Origin: Coturnix japonica
Taxonomy: Eukaryota > Chordata > Aves > Galliformes > Phasianidae
Assembly (NCBI RefSeq): GCF_001577835.2
Contig: NC_029528.1
Location: 2,470,265-2,534,264, forward strand
Length of the DNA: 64,000 bases
Direction: 5' to 3'
Position numbers and translations under genes: made by a program
Shown: positions 48,530 to 60,279 of the stretch, in pieces
How the letters are laid out: each line of letters begins with the position of its first letter
Position numbering within the stretch: position 1 is the stretch's first letter
The notes under the pieces: model-generated
Databases searched by the model: none
The model's input: the letters and a program-made list of their open reading frames with translations, nothing else
Told to the model about the DNA's origin: nothing

Positions 48530-48678
48530 GCCTTGATTCAACAAAGCTCTTAAGCAGACACTTAACTTTAAGCATGCACTTACGCGGGGCGTTAACATAT
48601 GTTCTGCTATATAAGGAGGAACTTAAGTACGTACTTAGAGTTAAGCTCATGCTTAAGTGCTTTGTTGAATTGGGGCCA
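48530..48678. mobile_element. Ancient palindromic non-autonomous element
   Basis: TTCAACAAAGCTCTTAAGCA (from 48537) is matched by TGCTTAAGTGCTTTGTTGAA ending at 48669, and the match continues inward through the TTAACTTTAAG / CTTAGAGTTAAG parts. The arms are about 45 bases and the spacer about 45. Similar AACAAAGCACTTAAGCA palindromes recur in reptile and bird genomes, which suggests an old DNA-transposon-like or hairpin-propagated family; the family name is not certain. Confidence 0.65.
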
Positions 48679-51099
48679 ATACTTCAACTCTCCCTCTGTC
48701 TCCCTAACATTAACCGTGCCTGACATCCAGGAAACATGAACAGGGATGGCTGTATTTACCTACTGCTGTTTCTTTTCCCCTTAGAGTCCCTCAGTGCCTG
48801 CATGCAGAAACCATCACCCTTGTACTCTTCTCTGCCTTTATCTTTATGGATTTATTTATTTTTTTAATCAAGATATATTTCAGAAGTGTGTTTGTTTAAG
48901 ACTCTCGTTGACTTTGTGCTTTATTATTAGGTCGGCTGCTTGTTTGAATCCTAAGAACCAAAAGGTGCACTGTGCAGCTGTTTAGGCTCCTTAGCCAACC
49001 CTACTGCATGAAAACCTACATTTTCAGTTTTTTGTGGCCTTTTCTCTCACTACAGCCCCTGTTCACCAAGTAGTGTATATGGGCAGTCAGGTAGGAATAG
49101 AAAAGACCTTTTTGTCTTCAAGGTTTGTTAGTGACCTCCTGAGCAAACCTGGGTGCTGTACTGGACTTTTCTTTGCTGCAGGGAACCTTCACCTCCAGTT
49201 ACAGTGATCTGAGGCTGAGAGCTTCCCCTCCTGCTCACCCCCTCTTCAAATCAGCTCCCCTGCAAGCCCTGACTCCCAGCTTGTGTCCTTTGTGTGCCTT
49301 GGGAGCAAATCTGTCAGTTGCCTGTAGGTTTTTGTTTGCAGCAAGCAGGGTTGCTGTGAAAGCTGAACAAATCTGTTTCCATGGGCCAATGAGAGCTCAG
49401 CAAGAAAGGGAAACAACATTGGCACCTGCAGACTCAAACCACAAAGGGAGAACCTAGAACCAAACGTTTCCAAAGTTTTGATTTGTAGATGAAATTCTGC
49501 CTTTGTTACCATCATCCACCCAGTGGTGACGATGTTCCTTCCTCCCCAAGACACTTCTGGACAGCTATTAGACTGAAGGTACAGTGGGAGCACTCTGGAA
49601 CAAAACAGCCGTGCCTTTCCCAGCCCATGCTTTCCATCTACAGCAGCCCAAAAAGTCATGGTTAGAGGGGTATGGTCACTGAAGAAAAGGGTTTTGTCTT
49701 ACAGAACAAAGCCAAGTGTGATGTGCTGTGGACCTTCAATCAGATGAGATGCAGACAGCATCATGTGGATTCTGCTGTGAGTTGTGTTGAACAGAACTAT
49801 TAATACTGACCTCAAGGACCAGCCCTCCGCTGCCTATTTGCAGATGGCAGCATCCAAATTCCATGTTTTTTTTTCTGTCTTGGAAAATAAAAAACCCCAC
49901 CAGAAGAAAAGGAATGTGAGTTTGTACCTGGAAGGCTCCGGGCTGGAGCGCGCGCCCCTGATTTATGGCATACTTGTTAAAACCACTTGTTCTTGTCATA
50001 ACAAAACAGATTGGAGCGAAGTTTGGTGGAAGGTCTCCTTCTAGTTGGCACTTCATCATGGCTTCTTACTCTTTCCTAGGTTCTGGGGGTTTACAGTTAT
50101 ATAAAACTTAATGAATCAGTATACTTTAGATTTCCTTCCTAATGCATATGGGTTCAATTAACTGCACTGTTTGCTTATTTAAGCGTTTTCATTAAATTGC
50201 TTTACTATATTTTCCCGCAACTGAAAGGGAACATGGTGGGACCGATGCCATCTGCCACCATCAGTTTAGCAGAACCTTTTTCTTTGTTCAGACCCATTCT
50301 TTTTTATTACAAGACCTTCCTACCCCGTGTGCCACGCACTTATTGCATTCTCCTCTTCCAACTGCAGACTGATAAATGAAAGACTTGTGCAAGGACCTTC
50401 ATGCGTGGTACTTTTTAAGGCGTTCTTTTACAAGATCAGGTTGTGTTTTACTCCCCCATTCTCTCCCCCTCCTTGCAGATTCCTCTTTGCTCCAGCTTGT
50501 GAATAAATAATTGTTGCTATTACAATAGCTAGCAGCTCTTGCTGCCTGGCTCTGCTTTTGCCAGGCTGCACACTCAGCCCAGCACAGCCAGGACAGGGCT
50601 GTTTGCTGTGTTTAAGGAACAGCACATTCTGCCATCCCACCTAAGGTTCCTTCTTACAGCAAGGCTGCTCCAGCTTTGGATCCTGTGCCTTCAGGACTTC
50701 CTGCATTGCCCTCTCCCAGCACAGAGGCAGTGGTTTGATGCCTTCCTCCCTGTTGCTCATCAGAATGGACGATGCCTATTCAATTTTGCGGACAGATTAA
50801 AGCAAATAAACTCACCTGCTCTGCTTGGGATGCAGTCTGTGGGCTGCTGCACAAATCCAGCACTATTAGAGATCCCTAATAGGAAAAGCACCTCCTGAAA
50901 AAGAGAAAAGGGGAGATCATTCATCCTAGAGGACTCCATCCAAGGGTTGGCGTTTTGATGTGGAAATGCAGTGATATTGCATCCTTCATCTGCTGTCTCT
51001 CAGTGAGGGAGCAGCAGAAGCACTCAAGTTTTCTCAGAGCAATTTTTGCAATCTAAGGAGGAAAACACCCCATGTTTTATCATCTTCTGTTCCATGCTA

Positions 51100-51190
51100 T
51101 GGGCATTTTATAGAAGGGGAGATGCAAAGAGAATAAATAACTTGCCCTTAAGATACACAATTAATCCATGGCATAGAGTATCAAGAGAAA
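51100..51190 (+). mobile_element. Possible ancient MIR/CORE-SINE relic
   Basis: GGGCATTTTATAGAAGGGGAGATGC followed by AATAACTTGCCCTTAAGATACAC tracks the MIR-type block (cattttacagatggggaaactgag ... acttgcccaaggtcacac) with many changes. Such relics survive at low copy in birds. Confidence 0.5.
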
Positions 51191-51956
51191 TGCTTCCAAC
51201 AAATGCTTGCAAGAGCCTTTTTCAGGCAGTAATTTTGGGGAGGGAACCCAAAGTCCAAGGAGAGGACTGGAGGATGATGCTGGGGGACCTTTGCTGTGTG
51301 CCCCTCTGCTCTGTGGAGCAATGCACCAGAACATCAGGACCGAGAAGGTAAAGAAAGCAGAAAACTAACAATAAAAATAATGCTGCACAAACATTCAGTG
51401 CTCAGAGAAGTGAAATGTAAGAAAAAGGAAAATGTGGGAACATACATTTAAACTGTAAGGAAAAGCATTTCCTCTCCCCTATTCCTCCAAGTATTCAACA
51501 GACATTTTTCTTCCTTTTTTCCCCTCCTTTCTTTCCTTATTTTTAAGATTCTCTGCTTTCTGTGTTGTTTTTTCCAAGGGCAAACATAGCAAAGACAACA
51601 CAGTCTGTACAAACCGTTACAGGGTCAGCAAATGAACCACTGTGAGAGAGAGGATCTACAGGAGAAATGGCAGCGGGGACCCTCAGTGCTCACAGCCCAC
51701 ATCCCACAGGGACCCACAACTCTGCTCTGCGGGACCTGAGTGCAATGGGCTCCATTTGCTGAGATGGTAAGGAATTACCTGGAAAACCCCAACTGGTGCA
51801 GAGCCTGGGTTGGCTGATAGTGGATGGAGGGACCTGTCAGCCTCCAGCTCTCTCTGGTGCCATTTTTTTCTGGGTAAATGGAAGCTGCTGCTGGCTGGGG
51901 TATACATTCCCTCAAAACATGCCTGTTCTTGATACCCCAAATACAGATATTCAGTT

Positions 51957-52032
51957 GTGGAAGAAAAGGGAAAGAGGCAAAAAAACAGTAGAAAGAAAGA
52001 GAGAAAGAAAAGAAAAAGGAGAGAGAAAAATC
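51957..52032. repeat. Purine tract (GAAA/GAGA-rich)
   Basis: About 75 bases almost entirely A and G, with GAAAGAAAGAGAGAAAG units; it could form triplex DNA. Confidence 0.85.
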
Positions 52033-52379
52033 CCGACGCTTCCAAGACACTAAAAATAGACTCTGATCACTTACCAAATGGTAAAATGAAAATGATTTGC
52101 TTTGAATAGTCTCCAGAAAGGCTCAGATACAATGTCTTGTGGAGCAAAATTGAATCAGTTGAAAGTGCAGACGCCAGCTCAGCCTAATCCCTCCCAGCTG
52201 CTTTGCTTTGCTTTTTTTCCAACAAGCAGCCCCTAAAAGTCGTCTCCCTAATCCTGCAAACTGAAATTCAATCTTGTATTTTTTTTTTTAAATCAAGTTT
52301 CAAGCCTGGGGCTTGCAGGGTGGGGGAAGAGGAGGAGGGAGGGCTTTGGGGTTGCCTCCTTCCCTCGCCCTGACTGCAG

Positions 52380-52760
52380 TAAACACAGCCTTGAATTCAA
52401 GGAAAAGCTTTAGACTCCAATTCGCTTGGCTTGAGCCAAACACACAAATCTGATGTCTTTAAAGCCCCTCCAGCAGACGGGAGATAGCTTTGAGATGCTC
52501 ACTAAATGGCTGTCTGGTTGCTGCCTTTTTGTTGTTGATTGGGGGCCCGAGGAGACCTTGTCTCTGGATTGTTTTTTCTATTTTTTTTTTTAACTAGTGT
52601 CTGCTTTTATCAGTGCCTTTGGGTTGGGCATTTACCGATACAAAGACCAAGACAAACAATTTCTTACCGGGGCTGTGATTGCGGCCAGCAGCGCCTGTTC
52701 GCTCTCTGCTATCTGGGGGAATATCGGGAGGTATTTATGACACTTTCCTAAGAGTTTCCC
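52380..52760. promoter_or_regulatory. Candidate regulatory element between CATSPER3 relic and PITX1
   Basis: The stretch has AATTCAAGGAAAAGC, GACAAACAATTTCTTACC (a SOX-like core), ACAAAGACC (TCF-like), TTTATCAG (GATA-like) and retained CpGs. The mix resembles a conserved developmental enhancer, with PITX1 the nearest developmental gene. This is inferred from composition only. Confidence 0.3.
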
Positions 52761-53699
52761 GACTCCTGCCCTCGGTGTGTGCCTTGCAAGGACGCAGCAA
52801 ACACCACTGGGCTCTCCACAGCACCTGGGTGTGCTTCGCTGCTTGCTTTGGTCTCTCTTTGCTACTTGGTGATTCCCTGATCCCAACATTATTTGGCACA
52901 AAGTGATGCAGTTTGCATTTTGGAGGGTAATTAAGAATAGATAAAGTAACAGCAAAGCACTCAAAGCCAAATTGTGTGGCTCAGCATCCCGATAACTCGA
53001 ATTCCTGGGTCTGAACACTTCCAAACGCAGAGGTTCAAAGGTTTTCACCCCCTCAGACATGAAGGTTCACCCTTGGAGGCTCGTGTTTGGACCCAAGTTG
53101 GGATCCAGAGTTTAGCAGGAAGGAATCAATGGTAGAAGGGGGAGGTAGGGCAGTGGTGTCTATTTTGCAGGGCAGAACTCTGCTTGGAGCAGGTGTAGGT
53201 TTATGTAGTCAGGGGAAGGTTTGGAGTAGCAGTAGAAATTAGGAAGTCAGATCTGTAACAAGAGAATGAAAAGCTCACGTGGGAATTTCTGATAGCCCTT
53301 TCCTCATCCTGATAGATGCCATGACAGATGATGTACCTACAGAACACCCATACAGCTCCCGCACCCTGTTAGCACATAGAACAGGCAAAGCGAGTCCCAT
53401 GTCATGAAAATCACGTATACCTCAGACGTGGATTTCACAGAGAGGATTATTTTGTCTCTTTCTAACATCCACTTTTCTCCGGCTTATCGACATAGCATTC
53501 TTGACCCCCCACACTGTGCAAGGAGCAAACTTCTATTTGCGTGCAGCTGGTGCATTTCTCCTTGGAGGTGCATGGAACTGCATGATGTTTTACTCTGATA
53601 ATACCTGTCCTTGCTCTCCGTATCCCTGAACCTATTGGTCTGATGCAAGGCTGGGTCACCAGGAGTGAGTGATAAGAGCATTATTGCTAAAGGTTACTT

Positions 53700-56200
53700 T
53701 GAACAGAATTGCCTCTCGTATAATGAGGGAGAGTGTGTTGGACACATGGGCTGAATGGCCACTTGGATTGGCTTCTGGAGTTTATGATGTAAACTGATGG
53801 ACAAGTTAGATAACAGTATGGGAATAAATGGGTAAAGGTATACAGAAAAGTACGTGGGAGATGGGTGAACTATATTAAAGGGTATAGTTGTATAGACACA
53901 TAGAGGGTCTATGCAAAGGGTGGGTAATTCCATATTAATGCAAACAGTGTAACGACAGAAGGAAAATGAATGTATTTGACATGGAACAGACAGCCTACCC
54001 AGGGGTTTGGCCTGGTGACTGTGGACTCATTGGATAAGAAAATATCTGGAATAGATGTGGGATAGGTGGTGTTAAAGCAAGTCCCAAGTGGGTGGAAAGT
54101 CTGGATAGGAGCTGGGTAGATAGGCAGTGGATTGAGGTCAGAGTGGGCTGATGGGCTGCTATGCGCATCTCTGGGCTGAATATACAGCCAGAAGAGGCAG
54201 TGGCTGTATTTGCCATAAAAAATATGTTAAAATGTAGAATTTGGTATGGGAGGACTGTAGAGGGAAAAATGGAGAGAAAGAATGATCTGTTATATAGTAT
54301 AGATTAAACTTAGTATGGCTTAGAATAAGGCAGAAGTTAGTTAGACAGATAAATATGCACAGGATGGGTTGCAGTATACTTAATCCTTATTGCCATGTTA
54401 AAATGTGCAAATAGGTGTCTATATACCTCATATCAGCTTGTTCAACAGGCGTGAACTAGATAAGTGTGGATGAGACAAAGGTAGGCTGGGTAGGTAACAT
54501 AGGTAACTACTGGGTGGCTGGGAAGTTAGGCTGAGTAGGAGCAACGTGGACAGAATAAATAAAGGAGTATGGACTTTTGCAAGTACATAGGTGTTACATG
54601 TACACAGCTATAATAAGCAGAGATAGAATAGAAAACTTAGCAGGGGATGGGGAACAAATGGAGGCAGGAATTGATAGGTGTATCAATAAATAGTTTAGGT
54701 GAAGAGATGTAGAGATGTTCTCAGCTAAATTAAATATAAGTGACATGAGCAGCAGTGACCCAAATAGATGTAATGTGGGAACTGAATTGTGGACAAAAAG
54801 ATGATCCCCTTAAATACTGAGAGCAGTCTGAGGTTAGGTCAGCTGTGTAAAAATTGGATGGAAGGATGGGTAGATGGGTAAAGAGTAAAGGGATTACTAA
54901 CTGAGCTTTCACGGGTTAGAAAGATTGATCAGATAAATGTGTAGAGGGCAGATTAATAAATTAAAGGCCAAAAGAGAAAGAGATTAGATTGAGATGGACA
55001 GGTTTATGGCAGACAGAACACGTGTTGTTTGGGAAAAGAGATGGAAGGCTTCTGGAATGATGGAATAAATGTGTGACTAATACAGGCAGAAAATGTGAAC
55101 TGATAGGGTGAATAGGGCATCGGTTATGGGGAATGTGGACAGATAGTAGAAGAGCAATAGCAGAGTTAATAGATGAGTAGTTAATAGGGTAACAGATGAG
55201 TAATTCCCGTATGAGGGTAGCTGGTCAGTCAGACTGCCTGTGAATCTTTGTAGACAGAGGAGGGGAAAAAAGGAGATGCAGAAGACAGATGAGCAAAGGA
55301 AGCATTGGGCTGACACAGAAAAGATAAAGTGTGCAGATGCGAGAGAAAAGTGGATATGGGAAAAGGCAAGAAAGTACTTAAGGAAGAGTCAGGTAAAATG
55401 GGCACAGAGTAAATAGATTACATATAAAATGCATACAAAGTGAAGAGATTATGCTGAAAAAAAAACAAGCTTAGAACAATTAGGGAGCTAACAGGTCAGA
55501 CTGGGTATGGGTACAGAAAGAGACAGAGGAGTATTCATGAGCTGGGAGTGTTGTGAAATTAGGGTGCGAATTAGAGGGATGTTAAATAAGGGAGTAAATC
55601 CTGGACAGGATGATGGATGGTGGAGTAGGTGGGTGCACATAGAGATGAGTAGGTACCAGGAAGCTCAGGAGAGTGGTATGGGTGAGCAAAGAGATGAATA
55701 TGGATGGAACAAGGAGGAAGACAAAAATATATCATTTGCTGTATGCTATGGAAATCCAGAGAGATGAATTAGAATTTGCATGAGATGGATGAGATAGGTA
55801 AGTAGTCACAGACATTAGTGTAATGAGTATGTAATAGCACAGACTGCAAAAAGGATCAGTTAATCATGGCATTAGTTGCTTTGCTGTCTCAGGCATGACA
55901 GGCAAGAGCAGAAGTGGCGAATACATTAGTGTTATAAGAGAGGATGAGGGTTAGTAGACTGAATGTGTGAGACATGAATGTAAGCAGGATAGGCAGAGAG
56001 GTCAGGTAAATGAGAATATACGGGGCAAACAGATTGCTAAGAGTTCTGAAACTCCAATATAAACACCTATATGTGTGGATGTGTAGGAGGGAGAAATAGA
56101 TGGTCTGCAGTCCTAAGGGAGAGAAAGAGCTGTTTGCACAAGAAATAAACAGAGAACTCGCATGATGAATGCTGAGATCTGAGTACTCACCCAATTCGAA
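53700..56200. repeat. Degenerate purine-rich, C-poor block (decayed minisatellite?)
   Basis: For about 2.5 kb the plus strand is strongly enriched in G, A and T and poor in C, with loosely recurring units such as GATGGGTAGATGGG, GGATAGG, AGATAGA and GGTTAG. No gene is present. The best explanation is an old, heavily mutated tandem array of G-rich units. It ends abruptly where a C-rich block begins. Confidence 0.6.
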
Positions 56201-56214
56201 AACTAACTAATTTT

Positions 56215-56560
56215 CAGTGCTGACACAAATGTAACCCTAACCTTAAATCTTGTCCTATTGCAACGATAAACCTAACCTAACCCTAACCCCTAGCAGTCTA
56301 AGAGCACAGTATTAACCCACAACCCAACCTCATCCCAAATCCTCACCCCAACCCAAGCCAAGAGCTACCACTGACCACAGTCTATCCTAAAGCTAATATG
56401 TCCCCTCTTAGCTCAGCCTGAGCCCAGACATAATCCTCAGTACAGAACCAACCCCACCCCTAACTCTAAACCAACCTCAGCCCTGACTCTAAACAAACCC
56501 TGACCCCTCTGAGTGCCTCAGCCCTACCCCAGCTTAAATTTAACCCTGTGCCTTAGAGGA
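56215..56560. repeat. Degenerate interstitial telomeric-type repeat (CCCTAA orientation)
   Basis: Clear CCCTAA-type cores lie at 56232-56243 and 56268-56292 (CCTAACCTAACCCTAACCCC), embedded in about 340 bases of C/A-rich, G-poor DNA with many AACCC, CCCAA and CTAA units. It appears to be a mutated interstitial telomeric tract. Confidence 0.75.
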
Positions 56561-57569
56561 GCAGGGAGCGATATATAGCACATTTTGCCTTTAGCTGATA
56601 CAGAACTGTTAGAAATAAAGCTATGAGCATGGCCCCGGGCAGCCACATCACATGGGCAGGTGGGCACAGGGGAGCCAGGGGCAGGCAGGTGAGGAAGGAG
56701 GGGGGAACTGTCTCACAGGTGAGCACACAGCTGGGAAATAAATAGCAATGGATGTTGTCAGGCACAGGTAACAGCCTGGGTTTGGGTCAGGAGAGCAGAT
56801 GGGGCTGCAGAGCAGCAGTTTCTGCTTTTTAGTCAAATGATGACCCCTGCAAATGTGACCAGCAGAGAGGTGTTCGGATGGAGGTGTCCACCCCGGGAGG
56901 AGGTATAGATCAGTGCATGGGATGGACAGATCCTGGGGAGGAAAGGCAGCTCAGAGGGGCCTGGAAGGGTGCACCAGGGACGGAAACTTGCTCAGTCAGC
57001 AAAAGCTCCCTTCACCTTTCCTCCAAAGTGTGCTTTGGGACCACATCTGCAGTCACTCTGCCAACCAGGGACACAGTGGGGGCTGTGAGCTGGGCCAGGT
57101 GTGAGGCTGAGCTTTCAGAGGTCAGGATCCAACCCAGCAAAGTGCTGTGAGGTGCAGGGAGAGTTGTGAGCCTGCTTCCCTGCCACAAAGAGCAATGGGG
57201 TTTCCTCAAACTCTGCACACCCTCCCTGACACTGGCATTCCCTTCTCATTTTCCTGCTTCCAGGGGATGCTGCACCCAAGCCAGGCAGTGAGCAGGGCTC
57301 CATCAGTGATGCTGTTTGTGCAGCATCTCTGTGCTGAGGAGCGAGCAGATGGCGTGGGCAGGGACATGGGGCTGTGACAGCCCTGCTGCCCTCTGTGGGG
57401 CCAACACTGCCCACAGCCCCCCCGACTGGATGCTGATGGGATGCCGGATGCGCATGGGAAGCGCTGGAGGGTTTCAGGGTTCCCACAGTTATCCAACCAG
57501 CACGGCACCTCAGATTCACACAGCACTGGGTGCTTATAAAGATCCCACTGTGCGCTCAGCTGTATCTTC

Positions 57570-57740
57570 AGACATCTAAATCCCTCTAAAAGTCTCACTC
57601 TTAGTGTCTAAATCCCAGGTGCCTAACTCACTGCTAGGAAAATCTCACACCAGGACTGATTCACTGAATCATTTTTGAAAATCTGCTCCTCACTCACATA
57701 GGGCTTTTGAAAATCCCACTGCTAATCTCCTATACCCGGG
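57570..57740. mobile_element. Ancient repeat relic with TTTTGAAAATC units
   Basis: TCTAAATCCCTCTAAAAGTCTCACTC, GGTGCCTAACTCACTG and two copies of TTTTGAAAATC resemble a widespread old sauropsid repeat (units like 'gtgcctaa ... tttgaaaatc'). The family is not named with confidence. Confidence 0.45.
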
Positions 57741-58359
57741 CATGTATCACTTTGAAGCCTGTAAAATAAATTACTTGGTGCTCCTGTGGGACGGCAGCTA
57801 CTTTGTCCCCGCTCGCACCAAGTCAGATTTTTGTTTCTTGCATATTAACACAGCGATGTTTTTTGGAAGCCCTGAAGCTGCGATGCGGGACACGAATGAG
57901 GAGCGCGGGTCGGGCGCAGCTCCCCGTGCTGCGGTGCCGCTGCTGCGCCTGCAGAGGTGTCGGGAGGAGCTGCTGCTGGGCGGCTCATTTACATCCCTGT
58001 GGTTCGCCCGTGGGCACAGCGCGTCTGCTCAGCTCCGCCGATCCCCTGGGAAGAGTTGGGAGCAAATCGGTTCGCCTCTCACCGAGCCCCGGCGGTGTTT
58101 GCTGCCTTCTTGCAAGAAATCGCTTGGCTGAAGAAGGAAAAAAATCCAAGTGCATATGTTCTTTCATTAGTTTCTTTTTTCTTCTCCCCCTCCCCCCTTT
58201 TAATTTAACTTTAATTTCCTTTTTTCATTCGTTGGCGTGTTCTTTTCTTCAAACCGTGCCCGTGCTTCCTTCATTAGAGAAATCAGAGCTGGGGGATAAA
58301 CAAATGATTCTTTCCTGTAACAACAACAACAGCAACAAAGAAGCACGGGCTGGCTGCTG

Positions 58360-58560
58360 CTGAGGCATTTTTGATAGGAAATCTGCCCGCAGCCCTCCTG
58401 TTAATCAGTTTGGCGCAGCGCGAAGCCTGCAGCTTGTTAATGGGAGCCGCACAACGGCGAGCTGCAGCGGAGGAGAGCTGCGTGGATTTTACTCTGCAGC
58501 TCTGTTAATTAAAACATATTTCACTTTGAAGGAGGCTTTTACTGTTTTCTATGGGGGTGA
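58360..58560. promoter_or_regulatory. Candidate regulatory element with TAAT cores
   Basis: Repeated TGTTAAT sites (CCTGTTAATCAG, CTTGTTAATGGG, CTGTTAATTAAAAC) lie within 130 bases among retained CpGs. The spacing is suggestive of an enhancer. This is composition-based inference. Confidence 0.3.
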
Positions 58561-58856
58561 GCAGAAAGCTGTTCCCTCGGTTAGATGAAAAGAAGGAATC
58601 GGAGGTATTTCTTGCAAGTAACAACTTCGCATTGTTTGACGGGCGAACCCATTTAGCAAAACGAATGTGCAGCTCCTACTTTTATTTATCCTCTGTCATC
58701 CTGCACTTTGTGAGCATGAGCACCTTGGCTGGTTGGAAAACAGCAAACCGAATGTCCACCTACAAGTCGCCAGACTGGATCGGAAAAGCTGTCACAGATC
58801 CTTTTTAATTGGTAAAGTAATTTTTACTTCCACACTGGTAAACTAAAATAATAAGG

Positions 58857-59085
58857 CCTGAAATGGTGCCACTGAAGTTAATGACAAAACCTTCAGAGGT
58901 TCCAAGTCAAGCCTGCACTTTATGATCCCAGTCCCAGCAACTTTTGTTGAGAGTTTGCAACAAAATGTTAGGGCATTTCTAAGTGTTATTTTTATTATTC
59001 AAAATCCCATTAAAATCAGTACTGAAGCATCCCATTAATTTAAATGGGACTTTGCATACTTTGCTGAGTTCCAGGCCACAGATAA
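58857..59085. mobile_element. Ancient sauropsid repeat relics
   Basis: GGTGCCACTGAAGTTAATGACAAAACC and CCCATTAATTTAAATGGGACTTTGC match the common old motif in which 'ccattgaagtcaatgg' sits beside 'cccattgacttcaatgggac'. Both are heavily mutated. Confidence 0.45.
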
Positions 59086-60279
59086 AGAGAAGTATGCAGC
59101 ACAGAGTTAAACTGACCACAGCTTTTTATTAGAAGACATTTAATCTGGAATGAACAGCGCAGTCTTAGGCGCTGGGGCTTTGTGGACTTCATCTGGGCTG
59201 TGCAATAGGAGCCTCTGCAGCATAACAGCCTTTGGGACCACTCAGCACATGCAGGGCTCCCACGCCAAGCCATGGCCCAGGTAGGTATGTGGAGCACTCC
59301 CCAGGCTGCTTGGCCTTGGGAATGCTAATAGGTGAGCCAGCACGCACAGAACGAATGGAAAACTTGATTCAGCTCTTTCTCGGGCTCCAAGCATCCGCTC
59401 GCCTCAGCACATGAGGCTGCAGGCAGTGGGTAGAGCTCTGGGGCTCAGTACAGCACGGCCAAAGGCAGAGACCCACTGGGGATGGACTGACGCAGCCTCA
59501 GCAATCCTTGCATGAGCTTCCCACGCTGGAAACCACTTGTAGGAATGTGCAGGGTGAGAAAAGCATCACTTCTGGTGTGTGACAACATGGCTTCGGTGAG
59601 GGGAGATTGAAAACCAGCACTCAAAGAGCAGTGGGGCGGGGAGTCATGTATAGGGGGCAGCCCTCTGGGGGCTCAGAGACCATGTAATGATGTCCCCCCC
59701 AGGGCTGGGCACACACCTGGGTTGTGACAGAGGTGTCCTCTGAGGACATCCCTAAGGAAGTTGTGCTTGGACAGGAGGTCTCATGCTTCGAACCCACCAA
59801 ATCTCCCCATTAATTTGATTGTAACCACTGTGGGGGAGACCTGGAGTCTGCTGGAAGCAGGACATCCATAAAAATGTACGGGGATGTTGTAGGAGGTGCT
59901 TTCTGCTCAATGTCTACTTGGAATTTTCCTTTCTCTAAGCCATAAAAGGGTCAAGAAACCCACATTTCCCCCCCACAGTGGTGGGTGAGCTTCCCCTGGC
60001 ACATGGCAGTGGGGGGAAGATGCTGATGGTGGTTGCAGAGACCCCAGTAGCCGCTGGCTTTCACACACAAGCTGCATTTTGGGGGGCTTTGGGGCTCTGG
60101 CAGCAGAATTAGGGCTGAACACGAGCACCGTAGCTGCTGCCCTGATTTAGGGCTAACGGTGCTGCCTCCAGGAACAGGAGAAAAACCAACGCAGCCAATC
60201 CAGGCTGAAATAACAGCGGAGGGCTTTCAGATAAACCCCCCCAGGAAAGAGGACGGGAAAAGCAGGAATTTTCCTGACC

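Larger units (their letters stand above)
48679..53690. other. Intergenic DNA
   Basis: No gene is recognised. It includes a possible old SINE at 51100-51190, a purine tract at 51957-52032 and a possible regulatory block at 52380-52760. Open frames are short or of simple composition. Confidence 0.6.

Noticed and set aside
57803-58363. 186-codon frame with a hydrophobic stretch
   Set aside because: It runs from locally GC-rich DNA into T-rich DNA; the hydrophobic part comes from TTTTCTTC runs.
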